This document shows, piece after piece, positions 37,960 through 47,274 of a stretch of DNA of 64,000 bases; position 1 is the first letter of the stretch, and each line of letters starts with the position of its first letter. Both the position numbers and the translations under genes were made by a program. Below the pieces are notes generated by a model. It did not search any database and was not told where the DNA came from. It saw nothing but the letters and a program-made list of their open reading frames with translations. Source of the stretch: Chryseobacterium sp. G0186 (lineage in GTDB: Bacteria > Bacteroidota > Bacteroidia > Flavobacteriales > Weeksellaceae); the NCBI RefSeq assembly GCF_003815675.1, contig NZ_CP033918.1:2542001-2606000 (forward strand), read 5' to 3'.

Positions 37960-38994
37960 TTATTTTGCTCTAAAATCTAACAACCAAATATTAGGATCAG
38001 TTGTACCCATTAACTTAATAATATTGTTTCCATAATGTTCTAACACCTCTTCAGTAACAAGATTGCCAACTTTTAGTGAATCATTACTTTCTAATCTTCC
38101 TTTTATCCATTTACCTAAGATTTGTAAATCGTTTTGTGAACGTAGATTTTTACTATTCTGACCATTGGTTTCGCACATAAAAGACCATCCATCATCAGTA
38201 TAAACTTTGAACGCCCTATTCTTAGGATATCCATCTAAATCAGTAATACTTTTTGAAACGATAATTTCAGCCTCATACCAAGGTCTTGGCACTTCAAAAT
38301 TCCGTTGATTAATACGTCCTTTTCCAAAGTAAATATTGAGATTACTCTTTAATTCTGTCTTAACTGGAATATTAAATACAACTTCATTTTTGGTATCCCA
38401 AATATCTGTCATTTCAGTTGCTGGAACCTGAATAACACCATAATGATTTTTTAACAAATCATTTGTACCTACGAAAGTTGTAATTACTGGTAAATCATTC
38501 ATATTAGTACCCAAACTATTAAATAAATCTAAAATAGTTTTATTGATTTGTTCAGCATTTTCATCCTTCAATAAATAATCTACTTCATAAAGTTTATTTG
38601 ATGTTCCAGCTATACTATTAAGATTTGATGATCCAACGATTGCCCCAAAACATCTCGCATCACTTGTAAAAGAATATAGTTTTCCGTGAAACTTTAATTT
38701 ATCCGATATATATATATTTCCTCTATTCTTCTCAGTCAAAATTTTATTTAACGCAACCGCTGCTTCATATTGTTGCTTAGTGAAACCTTCGAAAAAATGC
38801 ATCCCAATTAAAAGTTCTAGTTGCGGACTAGTATTTATTTCAATAATTTTCTGCAATTCAATTAAAGATTCCGACGAAACATAACCAGTCGCTATTCTAA
38901 CAGTATCAGATTTTGATAAATAATCACTCCAAATTTTTTGTGAATTATATGTTGCAAATTTTGCAGGCGGATAATTTGACATTAAAAGTTCCAT
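37960..38994 (-). CDS. PLD-family restriction endonuclease (NgoFVII-like)
   Basis: 344 residues. The phospholipase-D-type catalytic motif is present once: H103-G-K105 (KFHGKLYSF) followed by GSSNLNS (121-127), as in NgoFVII-type restriction enzymes that dimerise to build the active site. N-terminal ATGYVSSESLIEL and LLIGMHFFEGF fit the PLD fold. The C-terminal ~170 residues are probably DNA-recognising. It lies between the methyltransferase (12 bp) and the Z1 helicase (7 bp). The start could be the Met at residue 5. NgoFVII kinship is from memory of the motif pattern. Confidence 0.82.
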   Translation of the reverse strand: MELLMSNYPPAKFATYNSQKIWSDYLSKSDTVRIATGYVSSESLIELQKIIEINTSPQLELLIGMHFFEGFTKQQYEAAVALNKILTEKNRGNIYISDKLKFHGKLYSFTSDARCFGAIVGSSNLNSIAGTSNKLYEVDYLLKDENAEQINKTILDLFNSLGTNMNDLPVITTFVGTNDLLKNHYGVIQVPATEMTDIWDTKNEVVFNIPVKTELKSNLNIYFGKGRINQRNFEVPRPWYEAEIIVSKSITDLDGYPKNRAFKVYTDDGWSFMCETNGQNSKNLRSQNDLQILGKWIKGRLESNDSLKVGNLVTEEVLEHYGNNIIKLMGTTDPNIWLLDFRAK

Positions 38995-39006
38995 TCACTT
39001 GTTTCT

Positions 39007-40098
39007 TTAGTTAGTAATCGAAGTCAATCTATCCTTAAATGACATTTTCAAAAGATTATCTCTTACCTCATTTAGATTTACAGCTTCATAGTCTTTACTA
39101 AAAAGTGGTAATAATGTCTTAGCTAATTCCTCAACTCCAACAGGTGGAACAGCATTACCAATTTGTCTTCTAACTTCAGTTGTAGATCCTTCAAATATAA
39201 AATCATCAGGAAATGATTGTATCCTTGCTCTTTCTCGATTTGTCAAGGCACGTGGCTCTGGGTAGTGATATCCCCAAGTTCCACCTCCTCCAGCTGCAAT
39301 TATAGTCTTAGATGGTTCGTTTAAATTTAAACGTCTATACACATGGCTAATCATCCCCTTAACATAATATGGGCTATCTTTAGGAATATCTGTAAAATTA
39401 CCACCTTCCGGAATCATACTTAGCATTGTTTTCGTTTTTTCAGAAATTTTCAATAGTTCATTATTGTGAATGACCTCTTTTACGTTTTTCAATGCATCTC
39501 CTGCAGTTACAAACGGTCTTCCCGTACTAGCCCCATGTGTTGGTTTAGGATGTTCAAAATCGAATCCCGTGTCTACCCTTATCCCAACAATTAGTACCCG
39601 TTCTCTAACTTGAGGCACTCCATATTCTGCAAAATTGTATAATTTTGCTTTTACGACATATCCTGGAGTTATATTTTCAAAATCCTCTATAATTTGCTGA
39701 ATTGCCTTTTTTTTATTTGCAGTTAATAATCCCTTTACATTTTCTGCAACAAATGCTTTAGGCTTTTTTGCATCAACAAAACGTAAAAAACTTTTATACA
39801 AATTTCCGCGATCTCCATTAAGCCCTGGCTGTTTCCATATCATAGAAAAATCTTGACATGGAAACCCTCCTAAAATTAGATCACAATCTGGAATTGAACT
39901 ATCAGTGTAAGGATCTATTTTTTCAATATCTCCTTCTACTATTACGTCTCCTAAGTTTTTTTTAAAAGTTTCACATGCCCAATGAGCATAATCATTCGCC
40001 CAAATAGTTTCATATCCTTGATTATGGAACCCTAAATCTAAACCTCCACAACCGGAAAACAGTGAAATCACTTTTGGTTTCTTCATCTTTTTACTCAT
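39007..40098 (-). CDS. DNA (cytosine-5) methyltransferase
   Basis: 363 residues. All main m5C motifs are visible: FSGCGG (I, 14-19), GGFPCQ with catalytic Cys81 (IV), ENVKG (VI, 119-123), VRERV (VIII), and RRQIGNAVPP (X). The target-recognition stretch between VIII and IX is short, so a single specificity is expected. First gene of the operon. A TACTTTTG -7 element (40120-40113) lies 15 bp upstream of the start codon, giving a very short leader. It protects host DNA from the PLD nuclease/Z1 pair. Recognition sequence unknown. Confidence 0.95.
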   Translation of the reverse strand: MSKKMKKPKVISLFSGCGGLDLGFHNQGYETIWANDYAHWACETFKKNLGDVIVEGDIEKIDPYTDSSIPDCDLILGGFPCQDFSMIWKQPGLNGDRGNLYKSFLRFVDAKKPKAFVAENVKGLLTANKKKAIQQIIEDFENITPGYVVKAKLYNFAEYGVPQVRERVLIVGIRVDTGFDFEHPKPTHGASTGRPFVTAGDALKNVKEVIHNNELLKISEKTKTMLSMIPEGGNFTDIPKDSPYYVKGMISHVYRRLNLNEPSKTIIAAGGGGTWGYHYPEPRALTNRERARIQSFPDDFIFEGSTTEVRRQIGNAVPPVGVEELAKTLLPLFSKDYEAVNLNEVRDNLLKMSFKDRLTSITN

Positions 40099-40314
40099 TT
40101 TTATAATATAAACAAAAGTACAAATTTTCTATCACTACGATATATTAGATTATAAATCTCATGTTTATAATTGTTATTTGGAAAACAAAATTATTCCATT
40201 AATACGACAAAACTTGTCGCATTTTATTAGAATTTAAATTTCTTAATTTTTATTCATATTTTATATTGTAAAATCATATTTTTTGCCCGAAATTAGCATA
40301 AAAACAGACATTTA

Positions 40315-41607
40315 ATGAGTATTAAATTTTATATGAGAAAGAAGATTGGAGTTGCAAAAATTAACTTTAGATACCATCCAAATAGAAAAACAGATATTAC
40401 TCTTGCCACCCCTTTCTCTATTAATGTTGAACATTGGGATTCAAAGAATGAAAAATATTCTGAAATATTTAAAAGGAGAAATCCCAAAAACGAAATTGAT
40501 AAGAACAATAACAAATATATTGATGAATTTAATTTAAAACTAAATGAATTTAAAATATCAATGAATAGTTTTATCATATCTAATAATTATCAAATAGACA
40601 GCAGCAAATTAAAAAATTTTATTAGTAAAAATTATTCCACTGACAAAGTAAAAAATGTTCAACGATCTTCACAATCTTCTATAATAATTTCAGAACTGAT
40701 TGATAACTACATTGAAGAAAAAAGTGTTTTGGCATTGGGAAAACATAAACCTCTTACTCAGGCCTCAATAAATAAGTTTAATGTTATCAAGAATAAACTT
40801 AATAAAATAAATTCTAAACTTCAGGTAAAAGAGATTAATGATCATTTTAGAGATAAATTTACAAAGTGGAGTGAAAATGAAAAATATTCAGAAATAACCA
40901 TTGTAAAAGAACTTAAAATAATCAAAACGTTTATTAAGTACGCTAAATCAAAAAAACATAAGGTAAGTGATGATGTTTCCGAATGGATATTTTATGTTAC
41001 TCCCAAAAAGTATAAATATCCAACTCTAAATTTAGCTGAACTAAAAAAAATTGAACTAGTTAATCTGGAACATGATTACTTAGATAATGCAAGAGATTGG
41101 TTACTTATAGGATGTTATACTGGCCTCAGGGTTTCTGACTTGTTAAATACAAATCATACAGAAATATTAGAAGAAGATCTTTTATCATTTACACAGAAGA
41201 AAACAAAAGATAAAGTAACAATGATTTTACTTCCCCCAATAAAAAAAATATTGGAAAAAAGAAATGGCCTATTCCCAAGAAAAATATCAGATCAAAAATT
41301 TAATGATTATATTAAAAAAGTTTGTAAAAATGCAGGTTTAACAGAAATAATACTAGGGGGAAAAATGATTGATAAACGCAAAGTAGTAGGAAATTATCAG
41401 AAGTGGGAACTTGTTTCATCACATATATGCAGAAGGTCTTATGTTACTATTTTTAGACCTTATTTTGGAGATGAAGGTGTAATGCTAAATACAGGTCATA
41501 AAACTCAAGCCATGGTAGCAATATATGATCAAAATTCAGAGTTAGATAAGGCAAAAAAAATGAAAAATAAGATCTTAAATATTTTTGAGACATTAAATAT
41601 TGATTAA
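40315..41607 (+). CDS. int: Island tyrosine integrase
   Basis: 430 residues. N-terminal arm-binding domain of the Bacteroidetes type (MSIKFYMRKKIGVAKINFRY, NVEHWDSKN), SAM-like core-binding domain (about 125-215), then the catalytic domain with Arg272 (CYTGLRVSDL), HICR (His370, Arg373), GHKTQ (His395) and Tyr404. It should catalyse recombination between the 14-bp ssrA cores. It lies 4.4 kb from attL, not at the end of the island, with the m5C restriction operon between. Convergent to the excisionase-like gene 41660-41911. Confidence 0.93.
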   Translation: MSIKFYMRKKIGVAKINFRYHPNRKTDITLATPFSINVEHWDSKNEKYSEIFKRRNPKNEIDKNNNKYIDEFNLKLNEFKISMNSFIISNNYQIDSSKLKNFISKNYSTDKVKNVQRSSQSSIIISELIDNYIEEKSVLALGKHKPLTQASINKFNVIKNKLNKINSKLQVKEINDHFRDKFTKWSENEKYSEITIVKELKIIKTFIKYAKSKKHKVSDDVSEWIFYVTPKKYKYPTLNLAELKKIELVNLEHDYLDNARDWLLIGCYTGLRVSDLLNTNHTEILEEDLLSFTQKKTKDKVTMILLPPIKKILEKRNGLFPRKISDQKFNDYIKKVCKNAGLTEIILGGKMIDKRKVVGNYQKWELVSSHICRRSYVTIFRPYFGDEGVMLNTGHKTQAMVAIYDQNSELDKAKKMKNKILNIFETLNID

Positions 41608-41620
41608 TTCAAAAACAAAA

Positions 41621-41650
41621 AAAGGAACCGTTAAAAATAACGGTTCCTTT
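41621..41650. terminator. Bidirectional terminator, integrase / HTH gene
   Basis: 12-bp stem AAAGGAACCGTT (41621-41632) / AACGGTTCCTTT (41639-41650) with A-run and T-run flanks. It serves both convergent genes. Confidence 0.9.
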
Positions 41651-41659
41651 TTATTATAA

Positions 41660-41911
41660 TTAAAGAGGTATTTCAGATCTTTTAAAATACACCTTACTTC
41701 CCAGATAATGTGGAGTTAATTTTCCCGATTTCACCCACCTGTTTAATGTTGATTCATTGATTTTAAGTAATTCCCAAGTTTCTCTTCTACTCAACAAAAA
41801 ATCCTTACCATCTTCTTTACTTATAATCTTTTTAAGTTCTACAATAATACTTATCTTAATCTCTTCAACTAGTTCATCCTTTGTTATATTCTGTAAATAT
41901 ATTTGATCCAT
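41660..41911 (-). CDS. Excisionase-like MerR-type HTH protein
   Basis: 83 residues. The C-terminal half LLSRRETWELLKINESTLNRWVKSGKLTPHYLGSKVYF is the helix-turn-helix of excisionase-family (HTH_17) proteins; the N-terminus is a short amphipathic helix. It could be the directionality factor for the integrase, its convergent neighbour, or a regulator of the downstream-facing methyltransferase/nuclease pair. It follows 41935-43656 by 23 bp and may be in one transcript with it. Confidence 0.8.
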   Translation of the reverse strand: MDQIYLQNITKDELVEEIKISIIVELKKIISKEDGKDFLLSRRETWELLKINESTLNRWVKSGKLTPHYLGSKVYFKRSEIPL

Positions 41912-41934
41912 TTTTTTATTTTAAAATTTAAATA

Positions 41935-43656
41935 TTATGCTGCATATTCGATATTATTGTCTATAGATAAAAAATCTTGTTTTAATGTAATATAATCCTG
42001 TTCATTATATTCAGAAGCACCTTTTTCAAGAATCTCACATATCTTCACTATATTCTTTTCATATAGTTCACTGATAATTACTTTACGATTAAGCATTAAC
42101 GCTGCTCTTCCAGTAGTTCCAGTTCCACCGAATGGGTCCCATACAGTACCGTTTTCAGGGATAAAAGATAGAAGAAATGGCACAGGAAGTAATGTTGGGA
42201 AAGATCCGAAAAATCCGTTTTGTAAACCGTCTTGTTGAGATCTTTCTTTTGAAATATTTAATTTTAATATCTGCTCAATATCATTATCACAAAGAAAATT
42301 TCTGATTGTTTTATAATGATTGGATATATGATAAGATGATACTTTATCCGCTCCTTTGTTGCCTTGTTCGGAACAACCTTTTTTAACTGTTGCAGATTTC
42401 TCCGGGTCAAATATTCTTAACTGATCGTAATAATAATCTTTAGATTTAGAGAAAATAAGAATTGATTCGTATCCATTTGTAAATCTCTTGGTGTTATTCC
42501 CTTGTGGCTTATTGTTAGATTTCTGCCAGATTACCTGATCGATATAGAAAAATCCGGCTTTCTGCATTTCTGTTACTAAAAGAGCAACTATACCTACACA
42601 GATCCCTCCTTGGTAGGAATCATGAAGATTTATTATTATAACCCCATTATCTTTCATATTTTCAGATCCAAGTTTCATAACATCCACGATATTTTTGATG
42701 AATTCTAGAGGTTTTTTTTCACGACCAATTTCAAATTCTTGCCCTTGTGTATTCTTATCTGAATACTCAATTTGATTATAATAAGGAATTGAGGTGAAAA
42801 TACCATTTAGTAATGTATCTTTTGGAAATTGAGCATCAAGGCAATTACCTGGTAATATGGAATATCTTTCTGAATTGATTTCAGTTATCGGATTTATATT
42901 TGTAATCCTTTTATCCTTTTTCGTATGATATTGATTAACTAGTAATTTAGCCTTTCTAAAATCATAATTTTTGTTTAGGAATCCATCAAGTATTTTAGCC
43001 TCTTTTTCTTTTTCAAGACTATAATTCAATTCTTTATTAGTCAATAAATCTAATGCTTGCTTTACCCTATCACATGAGATTTCATTTTCCAAAATTTTTG
43101 TCGAGAGATCCAAATTGTTACTTGGATTTTCTTTCTCAAAAATTAAAGATTTTTTAAAAGTAATCACATTATTTCTTCCCCATCCTTTACCATATTGTTC
43201 AGAAATAAATCTGTATTTTTCGTTATAAGAACTCTCATCCAATTCACTTTGGCAATCAAATATTCGAAGATAATGAGATAAAAGTCTTTTACGTTCCTCT
43301 ATTGTTGGAACGGATTTTAAGTTGTATTCGATTATCCTGTCTTTAAATTCCTCCTTTGATTCAGGAACATTGTCTAATACTATGCAGTCTATTTGGTTTA
43401 AATTTAAATTTAACAACGCCCAAAACCTTAACACTCCATCTACAATAACATATTTATTATCAATCCTAAAAACAACTATTGGCGAATAATATCCAGTTTT
43501 TTTTATTTGATCTTCAAGGTTTTTAATGAATAACGATTTTCCTTTTTTATCAAACAATTCTTCCCATCCTTCTGAGGTTTGAATTTGTGATGTAGGTATT
43601 GTCGTAATATTGTTTACTACTGGTAATACAAATGATGAATTTTCTATTTTTTTCAT
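41935..43656 (-). CDS. ParB-domain DNA methyltransferase (N4/N6 type)
   Basis: 573 residues from the ATG at 43656. An open frame reaches a TTG at 43680, but that overlaps the likely promoter. The N-terminal ~100 residues resemble a ParB/Srx-like domain (PIVVFRIDNKYVIVDGVLRFWALL). The C-terminal part is a beta-class methyltransferase: catalytic motif TSIPYY (about 288-293) and SAM-binding DPFGGTGTT (about 507-515). The catalytic motif is normally SPPY; here an Ile replaces the first Pro. Together with 43770-44459 it makes a two-gene restriction-modification system in which each gene carries its own copy of a 27-bp upstream box. Confidence 0.85.
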   Translation of the reverse strand: MKKIENSSFVLPVVNNITTIPTSQIQTSEGWEELFDKKGKSLFIKNLEDQIKKTGYYSPIVVFRIDNKYVIVDGVLRFWALLNLNLNQIDCIVLDNVPESKEEFKDRIIEYNLKSVPTIEERKRLLSHYLRIFDCQSELDESSYNEKYRFISEQYGKGWGRNNVITFKKSLIFEKENPSNNLDLSTKILENEISCDRVKQALDLLTNKELNYSLEKEKEAKILDGFLNKNYDFRKAKLLVNQYHTKKDKRITNINPITEINSERYSILPGNCLDAQFPKDTLLNGIFTSIPYYNQIEYSDKNTQGQEFEIGREKKPLEFIKNIVDVMKLGSENMKDNGVIIINLHDSYQGGICVGIVALLVTEMQKAGFFYIDQVIWQKSNNKPQGNNTKRFTNGYESILIFSKSKDYYYDQLRIFDPEKSATVKKGCSEQGNKGADKVSSYHISNHYKTIRNFLCDNDIEQILKLNISKERSQQDGLQNGFFGSFPTLLPVPFLLSFIPENGTVWDPFGGTGTTGRAALMLNRKVIISELYEKNIVKICEILEKGASEYNEQDYITLKQDFLSIDNNIEYAA

Positions 43657-43690
43657 AATGATATTATTTTTTAATTCCAAAGTAGGTTAT

Positions 43691-43717
43691 TTTTAATTTG
43701 GGTAACTATTGTTTTTT
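43691..43717 (+). repeat. 27-bp inverted repeat, left copy
   Basis: Reads TTTTAATTTGGGTAACTA then TTGTTTTTT on the plus strand. The reverse complement occurs at 44491-44517 with 26 of 27 bases identical. The pair encloses the gene 43770-44459. It also lies 35 bp upstream of the methyltransferase start. Confidence 0.9.
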
Positions 43718-43769
43718 TTATAAAAAAAAGGGAATTATCCCTCTATCTCCTGATTTAAATCAAAGACAT

Positions 43770-44459
43770 TTACAAGCTGTATTCTTTTTTATATAACTCC
43801 CATATTTCCTTTCTTACTGCTTCTTGTATATAGTCGTCTTTGGTTGCCATTTTAAATTCAAATATCCAATCTTCTTTGTCAATTTCAACAATTAGATCTG
43901 ACCTAAAAAAACCATCATCAACTTTAATCTGTTCTTCTTCTCGAGGGTTTCTTGCATTCTCATTAGTTACTAGAAATTTTTTCATTATTTCTTTTAAACT
44001 TTCTTCACCAATTTGACCAAATGTTCGTGTCGTATTTTTATCTTTAATTCCATTGGAGTCTATCCAAACAATCTTCACTTTATCATACTTTAAACCTGAA
44101 CCTTTTTTCTCGAAAACAGATCTGTAATATTTAGGTTCATAAATCAAAATTAATTTCTCAATACGGATTATCCATTCGTTTATTCTTCCTATAATATCAA
44201 TCACATTGAGAGAATCAATTTTTTCATGTAGAAACTTATTGAAATTTTGGATCGCCCTGTTTTTCTCTTCCTCAATATCCTCAAAATAACTATCTGTAGA
44301 CTTTTTATATAGGTTTTTATCTGGATTCCTCAGTTCATGCATAACTTCCTTTTTATTCATTTTTTTTATTTGAATTATCGGAAATCCAACATAAAATGTC
44401 CTAGGTTTAATCGTCATTTGATTAAGTTTTTGAACGATGTTACTTATATCAATTTTCAT
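43770..44459 (-). CDS. Putative PD-(D/E)XK restriction nuclease
   Basis: 229 residues. The C-terminal third has SDLIVEIDKEDWIFEFK, a D-x(n)-E-x-K arrangement (Asp188, Glu201, Lys203) on consecutive beta strands, typical of PD-(D/E)XK nucleases. A conserved-looking Glu152 in GEESLKE may complete the site. The N-terminal ~110 residues are helical and basic. It lies upstream of the ParB-type methyltransferase with its own promoter and a weak hairpin terminator (43730-43741 plus a U-run), and is framed by 27-bp inverted repeats. No family is recognised for the whole protein; restriction function is inferred from motif and partner. Confidence 0.68.
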   Translation of the reverse strand: MKIDISNIVQKLNQMTIKPRTFYVGFPIIQIKKMNKKEVMHELRNPDKNLYKKSTDSYFEDIEEEKNRAIQNFNKFLHEKIDSLNVIDIIGRINEWIIRIEKLILIYEPKYYRSVFEKKGSGLKYDKVKIVWIDSNGIKDKNTTRTFGQIGEESLKEIMKKFLVTNENARNPREEEQIKVDDGFFRSDLIVEIDKEDWIFEFKMATKDDYIQEAVRKEIWELYKKEYSL

Positions 44460-44478
44460 ATTATCTATTTTAATGGGA

Positions 44479-44511
44479 CAAAGGTATGGAAAAAAACATT
44501 AGTTACCCAAA
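44479..44511 (-). promoter_or_regulatory. Promoter of the nuclease gene, overlapping the inverted repeat
   Basis: Minus strand TTTG (44511-44508), 21 nt, TACCTTTG (44486-44479), 20 bp before the start codon. The -33 element lies inside the right 27-bp repeat (44491-44517), so anything binding or recombining that repeat would affect this promoter. Confidence 0.75.
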
Positions 44512-44517
44512 TTAAAA
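44491..44517 (-). repeat. 27-bp inverted repeat, right copy
   Basis: On the minus strand it reads TTTTAATTTGGGTAACTA then ATGTTTTTT; one mismatch to the left copy. Both copies read inward towards the nuclease gene in the manner of terminal inverted repeats. No target-site duplication is visible outside them. Confidence 0.9.
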
Positions 44518-44598
44518 GTGGTAATTATTTAATTAAAATGTAATATACTGTATATCAATTAAAAAAAATATTGTAAGTATAAATTAATACTACGATGA

Positions 44599-44618
44599 TA
44601 CGCTAAAATATGCTAAAA
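44599..44618 (+). repeat. Two 10-bp direct repeats TA(C/T)GCTAAAA
   Basis: TACGCTAAAA and TATGCTAAAA in direct succession, 92 bp before the primase-helicase gene. A related pair is downstream of that gene (47447-47466). They may be iterons or operator half-sites. Confidence 0.6.
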
Positions 44619-44709
44619 TTAACTTTCTCATTTTGTTTTCTCAAAAAATACACTTACATATTAATGGGATGATTAATCATTCAATAAACTTCCAAATAAA
44701 ATTAATAAT

Positions 44710-47118
44710 ATGGAAGAAAAGTTATTCAAATATTCTGTAAGTGAGAGAATATTTAACGAAAAGTTGGAAGATGGTAAATTTTGGGAAGTTAACCAATCCA
44801 TTATTCCAACAGAAACAACAATCATAGATTTTGCGACATTAATTACCAGACCAAAGGCACATTCTTGGAGTGGTGGTATTTTTAAAAAATCGATAAGTAA
44901 TAATGAATGGGTTCAGTCATCTATTATCGGATTGGATTTTGATAAAGGAGAAATTTCATTAAAAGAAGTTTATCAAAAATTTGAAGAATTTGGGATATGT
45001 CCTAATCTTCATTATGATACATTTGGAACTTCGGCAGAACTTCATAAATTCCGGGTAGTTTTTTTCTTTGATAGTACTATTGATAACATTAGTATTTATG
45101 ATAAGATTATGATTGCCTTAGAAAAAATATTTTTTATAGACCCTAAATGTAAAAATCCTTCCAGAATATTCTATGGTGGAACCAATGTAAAAATAACTAG
45201 TACTGTACCTGTATCACTATTGAAATTCATTGAATTTATTGATATTAATAAAATATCTAGAGATAATTATCTTACAAGAAATATTATTGGTACAAATTCA
45301 ATTACTGCTAATTTCTGTAATAATCTATATAATGATTATAAGGATAAACACTTTTTAGCACATAACAATAATTTTAATTGTACTTCTTTAAAAGGGGGGA
45401 AAATCGTTGATTGGGATATGGCAAGAAAAAAGGTGAAAATTCTGGATAGTTTTTTTAATGGAGAATGGCTAGATCATAATCAACTTTTTGGACTGGTCAC
45501 CAATATTATATATATAAGAGGTGGTGAGAAGAAAATAAAAGAAATAATGAAAAAATTTAATTTAGAAGGTAAGACAAAATATAATTCTAACAATTTCGCC
45601 ATTATACCTTATGTCAAAAAGATGAAATATTATTCAATGCCTGTTTATAAGTTTTCCCCTCATATTGAAGATAGTGAAATTCATGATATAATTACTGAAG
45701 TTAATAATATTAGAGGACATGTAGAAATATTAGAGCCGATTAATAAGATAAGTCTTAAAGAGGCAGAAGAAAAGATGATCTCAAGTTTTAATAAAGTTCT
45801 CGACAATGATGAGACGAATAAAACTTATATATTTTCATTACCAACTGCCATAGGAAAAACAAGATTATTAACTAATGTTGAAAAATGTGTTATTGCATTA
45901 CCAACTAATAATCTTAAGAATGAGGTGAAAGAGAGGATGGTTATAGATCATACTTTTTCACCGGATACTATTAAGTTTTTTGGTAATTCTCTTAATAAAA
46001 AAATAGAATATTATTATCAAATAGGTTTACCAAAGAAATCAATGGGATTAATTGGACAAATCTCCGAATTTAAATATCCAAGTAATTGGGATGATATTAA
46101 ACTGGCTGCAGATTATATAACTCAACTTGAAGAATGTAAGAACCCAAATAAAACTGTTTTAACTACCCATAAAAGAGTTTTAAATTCAGATTCTTTCATA
46201 CATAAAACTATTATTTTTGATGAAGACCCTCTAAATTCACTGGTAGAAATAAAATCTATGTCAATTAAAGATATCATTGGAACTCAATACTTACACGATC
46301 CATTGAAAGAAGTTGCAAATTTTTTCTTACCACTTGAAGCTGGTATTTATGAAACCCCAAACTTTAAAATCAATCATGATAATCTTGCTGACTTCATCCA
46401 TGATAAAAACATTTTTCAAACTAATGTTTTCGATTTTTTTAATAGTAAGTTCTTCATTAAAAATGAGGATATGGTCTATTACATAATAAAGAAGGAGCTT
46501 CCTATTGACTCAAAAAATATAATTATGTCCGCAACTATTCCGGTTGAATTTTATAAGAAATTATATCCTGAAATGGAATTTGAAGTTTTTGATATCAAAC
46601 ATGTTGAACAAAAAGGGGAAATAATACAATATACAGGTCGATCATGTTCTAGAAAAGGATTGAACATCTATGGTAAACAAATTAGTGATGAAGTTGGAGG
46701 TAAAACTGTAATTACATTTATTGATCACAAAGAAATTTTTCAAAACTCACCAAAAGAAGTTCATTTTGGTAATTGTTCTGGCTATGATAATCTTAATGGA
46801 CAAAATATTACGATTGTTGGTACTCCGCACCGAAATAATGTTGAATATTTTCTAATGGCAAAATTGATGGGAGTTAATTTTGACATAAAAAATTCGTCAA
46901 TGACCTATCAAAAAATACAGTATAATGGATTTGAGTTTATGTTTAATGCATTTGATAATGAAGATTTAAGAAATATTCAATTATCCTTAATAGAATCTGA
47001 TTTAATACAGGCGGTAGGACGAGCAAGAACATTAAGAAATGATTGTAAAGTGGAAGTATATTCAAATTTCCCTTTGTATGTATCAGATCAATTTATTATT
47101 AAGAAGAAAATAGCATAG
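44710..47118 (+). CDS. Primase-helicase-like replication protein (AEP-like + SF2 helicase)
   Basis: 802 residues. N-terminal part resembles an archaeo-eukaryotic primase/prim-pol: IIGLDFD (74-78, two-Asp motif), HKFRVVFFF (112-120) and NPSRIFYGG (149-157). The C-terminal part is a degenerate SF2 helicase: PTAIGKT (378-384), FDEDP (503-507), MSAT (606-609), QAVGRAR (767-773). Such fusions serve replication of mobile elements. The gene stands alone on the plus strand between the nuclease gene and the serine recombinase, flanked on both sides by GCTAAA-type repeats. The helicase part is firm; the primase part is an inference. Confidence 0.72.
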   Translation: MEEKLFKYSVSERIFNEKLEDGKFWEVNQSIIPTETTIIDFATLITRPKAHSWSGGIFKKSISNNEWVQSSIIGLDFDKGEISLKEVYQKFEEFGICPNLHYDTFGTSAELHKFRVVFFFDSTIDNISIYDKIMIALEKIFFIDPKCKNPSRIFYGGTNVKITSTVPVSLLKFIEFIDINKISRDNYLTRNIIGTNSITANFCNNLYNDYKDKHFLAHNNNFNCTSLKGGKIVDWDMARKKVKILDSFFNGEWLDHNQLFGLVTNIIYIRGGEKKIKEIMKKFNLEGKTKYNSNNFAIIPYVKKMKYYSMPVYKFSPHIEDSEIHDIITEVNNIRGHVEILEPINKISLKEAEEKMISSFNKVLDNDETNKTYIFSLPTAIGKTRLLTNVEKCVIALPTNNLKNEVKERMVIDHTFSPDTIKFFGNSLNKKIEYYYQIGLPKKSMGLIGQISEFKYPSNWDDIKLAADYITQLEECKNPNKTVLTTHKRVLNSDSFIHKTIIFDEDPLNSLVEIKSMSIKDIIGTQYLHDPLKEVANFFLPLEAGIYETPNFKINHDNLADFIHDKNIFQTNVFDFFNSKFFIKNEDMVYYIIKKELPIDSKNIIMSATIPVEFYKKLYPEMEFEVFDIKHVEQKGEIIQYTGRSCSRKGLNIYGKQISDEVGGKTVITFIDHKEIFQNSPKEVHFGNCSGYDNLNGQNITIVGTPHRNNVEYFLMAKLMGVNFDIKNSSMTYQKIQYNGFEFMFNAFDNEDLRNIQLSLIESDLIQAVGRARTLRNDCKVEVYSNFPLYVSDQFIIKKKIA

Positions 47119-47274
47119 GCTGTTAAATAAGTAAATCATGATTTCATAGAAAAATGATAAATTACTTCAATTTTTAGATTTTTTTCCAGAAATTTTTTTA
47201 TTGAGATTTCAGTTAAATTATTGAACCCAGGTTTTTTTATCAAAATACCATAGGGGGAGGAGGGAGGATTTGAG

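Noticed and set aside
43657..43680. TTG start for the ParB-type methyltransferase
   Set aside because: It overlaps a TACTTTG -7-like element; the ATG at 43656 is a better start.
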